Assembly (NCBI RefSeq): GCF_010122465.1
Contig: NZ_WLZY01000002.1
Span: 137,076-201,075 of the forward strand
Reading direction: 5' to 3'
From: Phytoactinopolyspora mesophila
GTDB taxonomy: Bacteria > Actinomycetota > Actinomycetes > Jiangellales > Jiangellaceae
DNA: 64,000 nt
Shown: in pieces, positions 60,444 to 64,000 of the stretch
Numbering within the stretch: position 1 is the stretch's first letter
How the letters are laid out: the number at the start of each line of letters is the position of its first letter
The notes under the pieces: generated by a model
What the model was told of the DNA's origin: nothing
The model's database searches: none
What the model saw: only the letters and a program-made list of their open reading frames with translations
Position numbers and translations under genes: made by a program

Positions 60444-61244
60444 TCAGGCGGCTCGTGCTCCGGTGATGTAGCCGACCACCTCATCCGGCGTAGTCTCGTT
60501 GCGCTTCAGGTCAGCGACGAGTTGCCCCTGGCGGAAGACGACGATCCGGGTGGCGATTCTGAACACGTGTTCAATGTTGTGACTGACCACAATGAGCGGA
60601 ATCTTCTTGGCGGCGACGTCCTCGATGAGCTTGAGCGTCTCCTCCGACTCCTTGACCCCCAGCGCGGCCGTCGGCTCGTCGAGGATGAGCAGTTTGTTGC
60701 CCCACATCGCGGTCCGTGCGATCGCGGTGGCCTGGCGCTGCCCGCCCGACATCGTCCCGACCGGAGCCGTGACCGACGGAACGGTGACCTTCAGCTCCTT
60801 GAGAGAAGTCTCCGCCTGCTTGGACATGGCCGGCAGGTCGAGGACACCGAACAGCCTGCCGAGTAACCCGCCCCGGGTCGGCTCGCGCCCGAGGAAAAGG
60901 TTGCCGCCAACATCGATATGCCCGACGAGGGCCAGGTCTTGATAGACCGTCTCGATGCCTCGCTCCCGCGCGTCGGCGGGGCTGGCGAAGTGGACCGGCT
61001 CGCCGTCGATGTGAATCTCGCCCGACGTCGGTTCGATCGCGCCGGAGAGCATCTTGACGAATGTCGACTTGCCGGCTCCGTTGTCACCGACGAGGGTGAC
61101 CACTTCACCTGGGTGGATCTCGAAGTTGACATCGGCCAGGGCACGCACCGGCCCGTACCATTTGCTCAAGTTGGTCGCACGCGCAGCTGGCTGTCGGCCC
61201 TTAGCTTCGGCTGCTGCCGGTTCCGCTACCGATCGTTCAGACAT
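60444..61244 (-). CDS. sugar ABC transporter ATP-binding protein (single-domain, FrcA type)
   Basis: 266 residues: Walker A LVGDNGAGKSTFVKMLSGAI, Q-loop ETVYQDLALVGHIDVGGNLF, signature TMSGGQRQATAIARTAM, Walker B LLILDEPTAALGVKESEE. The sequence is of the ribose/xylose importer class, but it has one nucleotide-binding domain where RbsA has two, as in FrcA. GAAAGGGGCGAAA precedes ATG 61244; the open frame extends into the upstream gene. Powers the importer with the two genes upstream. Confidence 0.93.
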   Translation of the reverse strand: MSERSVAEPAAAEAKGRQPAARATNLSKWYGPVRALADVNFEIHPGEVVTLVGDNGAGKSTFVKMLSGAIEPTSGEIHIDGEPVHFASPADARERGIETVYQDLALVGHIDVGGNLFLGREPTRGGLLGRLFGVLDLPAMSKQAETSLKELKVTVPSVTAPVGTMSGGQRQATAIARTAMWGNKLLILDEPTAALGVKESEETLKLIEDVAAKKIPLIVVSHNIEHVFRIATRIVVFRQGQLVADLKRNETTPDEVVGYITGARAA

Positions 61245-61255
61245 TTTCGCCCCTT

Positions 61256-62401
61256 TCAGCCGGCGTACTCGTCCCACATCTCGTCGGGAATGTTGCTGCG
61301 GAAACCGTCCAGTTCCAGCATCTCGATGGGTGCATGCTCGAATACCGTCGCGCAGTCGTGAGTGACGGGCAGATCGGTGAGGGTGATCTCGGGAATCTCG
61401 TCGGAGCGGCCTTCCCAATGCGCCATCACCGCGGAGGCCATCTCGGCGCCCATCAGCTGCGAATCGCGGAATCCCGCCGCGGCGATACCGCCGGTGCAGA
61501 TCGCGGCCAGTTCGTCGAGTTGGCCACCGTTGCCGATGATGTCGATGTCGTCCATACGTCCTTGTGTGATCAGGGACTCCATGACTCCGAGCGCGGTGTT
61601 GCTGTTGGCGCCGATGATCAGATCGAGGTCCGGGTGAGCTGTGCCGATCGACTCGGCATAATTGAATGCCAGCTCTTGATCGAAATCGGCGAAGACCTCG
61701 TCTATTTGTTCGTAGCTGAGACCACACTCGCTGAGTACGTCGTCGAGCGCGTCGAGAGCCCCTCCGACGCGGTTCTGGGAGATCTCGGAGGCGGCCGGAC
61801 CCCAGAATGGAACCACGGTGATGTCCTCGCCGGCCTCGCAGTACTCGTGCGCCATGTGCTCGGCGCCGACGTAGCCCATCTGGTAGTGGTCGGTCACCAC
61901 CCAGGTCAGGGGGTCGGCCTCTGGTTCTTCTTCGAGGTTGCTCGGATCGATGTCGCCGACGATGACGACGGTGCCCGCTTCTTCGATCTCGACGATCCGG
62001 TCGTCGACCAGCGCGTATGAGGACGGGTTGATGATCGCGTAGTCCGGTGCCAGCGTGGCGATGTCCTCGAGGATGCGGTCCATACCCTCATGGTCCTCGG
62101 CGCCGGCAGGAGCGGCCGTGCTCAGTGTGTAGGTGAAACCGGCCCGTTCGAACGCGGCTTCGAGACCGATCAGCTGCTGGCCGGCCATCTCGGTGATGTC
62201 CTGGGTGAACGAGACGAAGGTGACCAGCGGCCCGTCACCGTCGGCCTCCAGATCCGTATCGACCTCGTCGGAGTCTTCGTTGTCGCCGTCCTGGGCGGTG
62301 GGGACTTCGTCGGCGTCGTCGTCGATCTCGGCGCCACACGCGGCGACGATGAACAGAGCGGCGGCAGCGGTGAGCGCCCCTAGCCTTCTGCGGTATCGCA
62401 T
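61256..62401 (-). CDS. sugar ABC transporter substrate-binding lipoprotein (RbsB type)
   Basis: 381 residues. Lipoprotein signal MRYRRRLGALTAAAALFIVA with AACGA lipobox, then ~35 very acidic residues, then a type 1 periplasmic-binding fold (VTFVSFTQDITEMAGQQLIG, IIGANSNTALGVMESLITQG). Binds a monosaccharide in the family; which one is unknown. It is 98 bases after the permease gene and 11 before the ATPase gene. Confidence 0.92.
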   Translation of the reverse strand: MRYRRRLGALTAAAALFIVAACGAEIDDDADEVPTAQDGDNEDSDEVDTDLEADGDGPLVTFVSFTQDITEMAGQQLIGLEAAFERAGFTYTLSTAAPAGAEDHEGMDRILEDIATLAPDYAIINPSSYALVDDRIVEIEEAGTVVIVGDIDPSNLEEEPEADPLTWVVTDHYQMGYVGAEHMAHEYCEAGEDITVVPFWGPAASEISQNRVGGALDALDDVLSECGLSYEQIDEVFADFDQELAFNYAESIGTAHPDLDLIIGANSNTALGVMESLITQGRMDDIDIIGNGGQLDELAAICTGGIAAAGFRDSQLMGAEMASAVMAHWEGRSDEIPEITLTDLPVTHDCATVFEHAPIEMLELDGFRSNIPDEMWDEYAG

Positions 62402-62499
62402 GATTGTCTCCTGGTGTCAGTGATCTTGGTGCGTTCGTTCAGCACGAGTGGATGTGAAACGAATTCGAGTGAAACCTGTGCGATGCCACCCAACGGCGG

Positions 62500-63522
62500 T
62501 CAATATCGGCCCTGAAGGCGGACCCGCAACATCTGTGAGGCGACGGCCAGCACGATGAGGATGCCGAGGAAGATCTGTTGCCAGTAGAAGCCGGCGCCGG
62601 CCAACAGCAACCCGTTCTCCAGCGTGCCGATGAACAGCATGCCGAGCACGGTTCCGAGAATGGTCCCGATCCCGCCGAACAGCAAGGTGCCGCCGAGCAC
62701 CACGCCGGCGATGACGTGCAGCTCGTTCATCTCACCCATGTTCGGGTTGGCCGCGTTCATGCGGCCCATGAGCACCAGAGCGGCGATGCCCACCATGGCT
62801 CCCTGGAAGGCGAACACGGCGATCTTCCAGCGATCGACCCGGATTCCGGCCCGTCGCGCCGCTTCCTCGTTGGAGCCGATGGCGATGGTGTAGCGGCCGA
62901 ACCGGGTGTATTTGAACAGCAGCCAGCCGAGCAGCGCACAGACGGCGGCGATGGCCACCGGGACCGGAACCGGGCCCCAGGATCCGCGTCCCATGATGAG
63001 GATCTCCTCGGGGAAGCCGCGGTACTGCCCGCCGTACATGAACTCCTGTACGGCGCCTCTGTAGGCGATCAGGCCGCCGAGCGTGGCCAGTAGGGCCGGC
63101 ACCTTGAGCTTGGTGACGACGACGCCGTTGAGGACCCCGAGCGCAGAGCCCATCAACATGGCGAACGGCAGTGCCAGCATGACCGGCATCCCGTGCAACA
63201 TGATCAGCTCGGCCGTTACGCACATGACCAGCGCCATCATCGAGCCGATGGACAGGTCGATGTTCTTGGACGTGATAACGAAGGTCTGCCCCACTCCGAG
63301 GATCACGAAGATCGCCGCGGTGCGGAGGATGTTCGTCAGGTTGTTGCCGGTGAGAAACGCGTCGCTGAAGAACGACAGCCCGATGACGAGCACAATGGTG
63401 GGCAAGATCAGCAGGTTTGCTTCCCGGAAGAAACGTCCGACCAGGCTGCTCGCCGAGCTCATTCGAGACTTGCCAGGCGGGGCATTGGTGCTGGGTGAGC
63501 GTTGTACCTCAGTTGTCGACAC
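62500..63522 (-). CDS. sugar ABC transporter permease (RbsC type)
   Basis: 340 residues with 8-10 hydrophobic segments. Family parts are NLTNILRTAAIFVILGVGQT, FVITSKNIDLSIGSMMALVM and AIGSNEEAARRAGIRVDRWK. GTG 63522 follows AGGAGG by 5 bases. First gene of the three-gene importer operon; the DeoR regulator gene is upstream in the same direction. Confidence 0.93.
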   Translation of the reverse strand: MSTTEVQRSPSTNAPPGKSRMSSASSLVGRFFREANLLILPTIVLVIGLSFFSDAFLTGNNLTNILRTAAIFVILGVGQTFVITSKNIDLSIGSMMALVMCVTAELIMLHGMPVMLALPFAMLMGSALGVLNGVVVTKLKVPALLATLGGLIAYRGAVQEFMYGGQYRGFPEEILIMGRGSWGPVPVPVAIAAVCALLGWLLFKYTRFGRYTIAIGSNEEAARRAGIRVDRWKIAVFAFQGAMVGIAALVLMGRMNAANPNMGEMNELHVIAGVVLGGTLLFGGIGTILGTVLGMLFIGTLENGLLLAGAGFYWQQIFLGILIVLAVASQMLRVRLQGRY

Positions 63523-63659
63523 TGCGCCTCCTGTCACGGATGTCGGGCTCGCGCCCGTGCGATCTCACCCGCACCGCTCACTCTGACGCGCGTGGCGCGG
63601 GTGGATGTTACCGCTCACATTCACGAGCGTGGTTGTTCGGTTGGTGGTCTGCTGATGGT

Positions 63660-64000
63660 TTATGCGAGGACGATCTCTACGCCGTGTTCGGCCACCTTGC
63701 AGAGCGTCGGATCGCGGGGGTCGGCTGTGGTTACGAGGGTGTCGATGGCATTGAAGTCGGCGAGTGAAGAGAAGGCCACAACGCCGAGTTTGGAGGCGTC
63801 GGCCACGGCGATGACGTGGCGGACGCTGGAGATCATCGCTTGCTTGACGGCGATCTCGTCGATGTTGAAATCGGTCAGGCCCCGGTCGGCGTCGATGCCA
63901 CCGCTGCCGATGATGGCTTTGTCGACGAAATGCCGCTCGAAGGTGCGCTCGGTGTCGCGTCCGGTGAGCATCAGCTCGCCGGGCCGGAGCACTCCGCCGG
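63660..64000 (-). CDS. DeoR-family regulator (5' part outside window)
   Basis: Only the C-terminal ~113 residues are visible: GGVLRPGELMLTGRDTERTF, FVDKAIIGSGGIDADRGLTD, VKQAMISSVRHVIAVADASK. This is the phosphosugar-sensing DeoRC domain. The DNA-binding part lies beyond the right edge. It lies 137 bases upstream of the sugar importer operon, which it probably controls. Confidence 0.9.
   Translation of the reverse strand, partial: GGVLRPGELMLTGRDTERTFERHFVDKAIIGSGGIDADRGLTDFNIDEIAVKQAMISSVRHVIAVADASKLGVVAFSSLADFNAIDTLVTTADPRDPTLCKVAEHGVEIVLA

Overview
This is 64 kb of a high-GC Gram-positive chromosome. The organism is an actinobacterium (Actinomycetota): GC-rich codons throughout, frequent GTG starts, a RamB-type regulator beside isocitrate lyase, DUF222/13E12 HNH protein, class E/F sortase family protein, HrdB-like group 2 sigma factor and LysG/LysE pair. 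Gene content would fit a soil or marine genus such as Jiangella or a relative, but that placement is inference. I saw no rRNA, tRNA or CRISPR array, and no intact transposase, integrase or phage gene.

Layout. (1) 1-15,300 is mostly housekeeping and central carbon: an ABC-2 exporter, dusB, ppdK, a secreted stalk protein with a sortase-like partner, then a glyoxylate-shunt island (ramB, aceA, aceB), lhgO and dgt. (2) 15,300-25,000 holds ligD, a CBS protein, a long-chain acyl-CoA ligase, dnaG and the divergent lysE/lysG pair. (3) 25,000-30,000 is lower in GC and looks acquired and decaying: a small secreted four-cysteine protein, a broken LuxR-type regulator, a frameshifted paralogue of the secreted protein, and a two-gene FtsX-type ABC transporter with a very large ectodomain. 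(4) 30,000-47,000 is a run of small regulated modules (VOC/TetR, flavin monooxygenase/TetR, MerR-HEAT operon, leaderless MerR gene), a sigma factor, a TreT-like enzyme, an HNH protein, a SNF2-SWIM pair, a decapitated soxR, a nuclease-family protein and a KTSC protein. (5) 47,000-56,250 is a glycosaminoglycan-type utilisation locus: secreted PL8 lyase, sugar ABC importer, SIS protein, RpiR regulator and GlcNAc-kinase-like protein, with shared operator-like sites. (6) 56,300-64,000 has an AtoE transporter, MarR/FAD-oxidoreductase pair, a DinB-like protein and a ribose-type ABC importer with a DeoR regulator cut by the window edge.

The most distinctive signal is not a gene. Two families of intergenic palindromes punctuate the window. 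One is a 62-bp element present three times (one copy inverted). The other is built from GTGATCGTGAGC-like arms and occurs at five sites, twice as a four-arm compound element. They usually lie just past gene ends, provide the stop codon of two genes, and one abuts the exact point at which soxR has lost its DNA-binding domain. Together with the secreted-peptide/ABC module, these are the best candidates for undescribed biology here.
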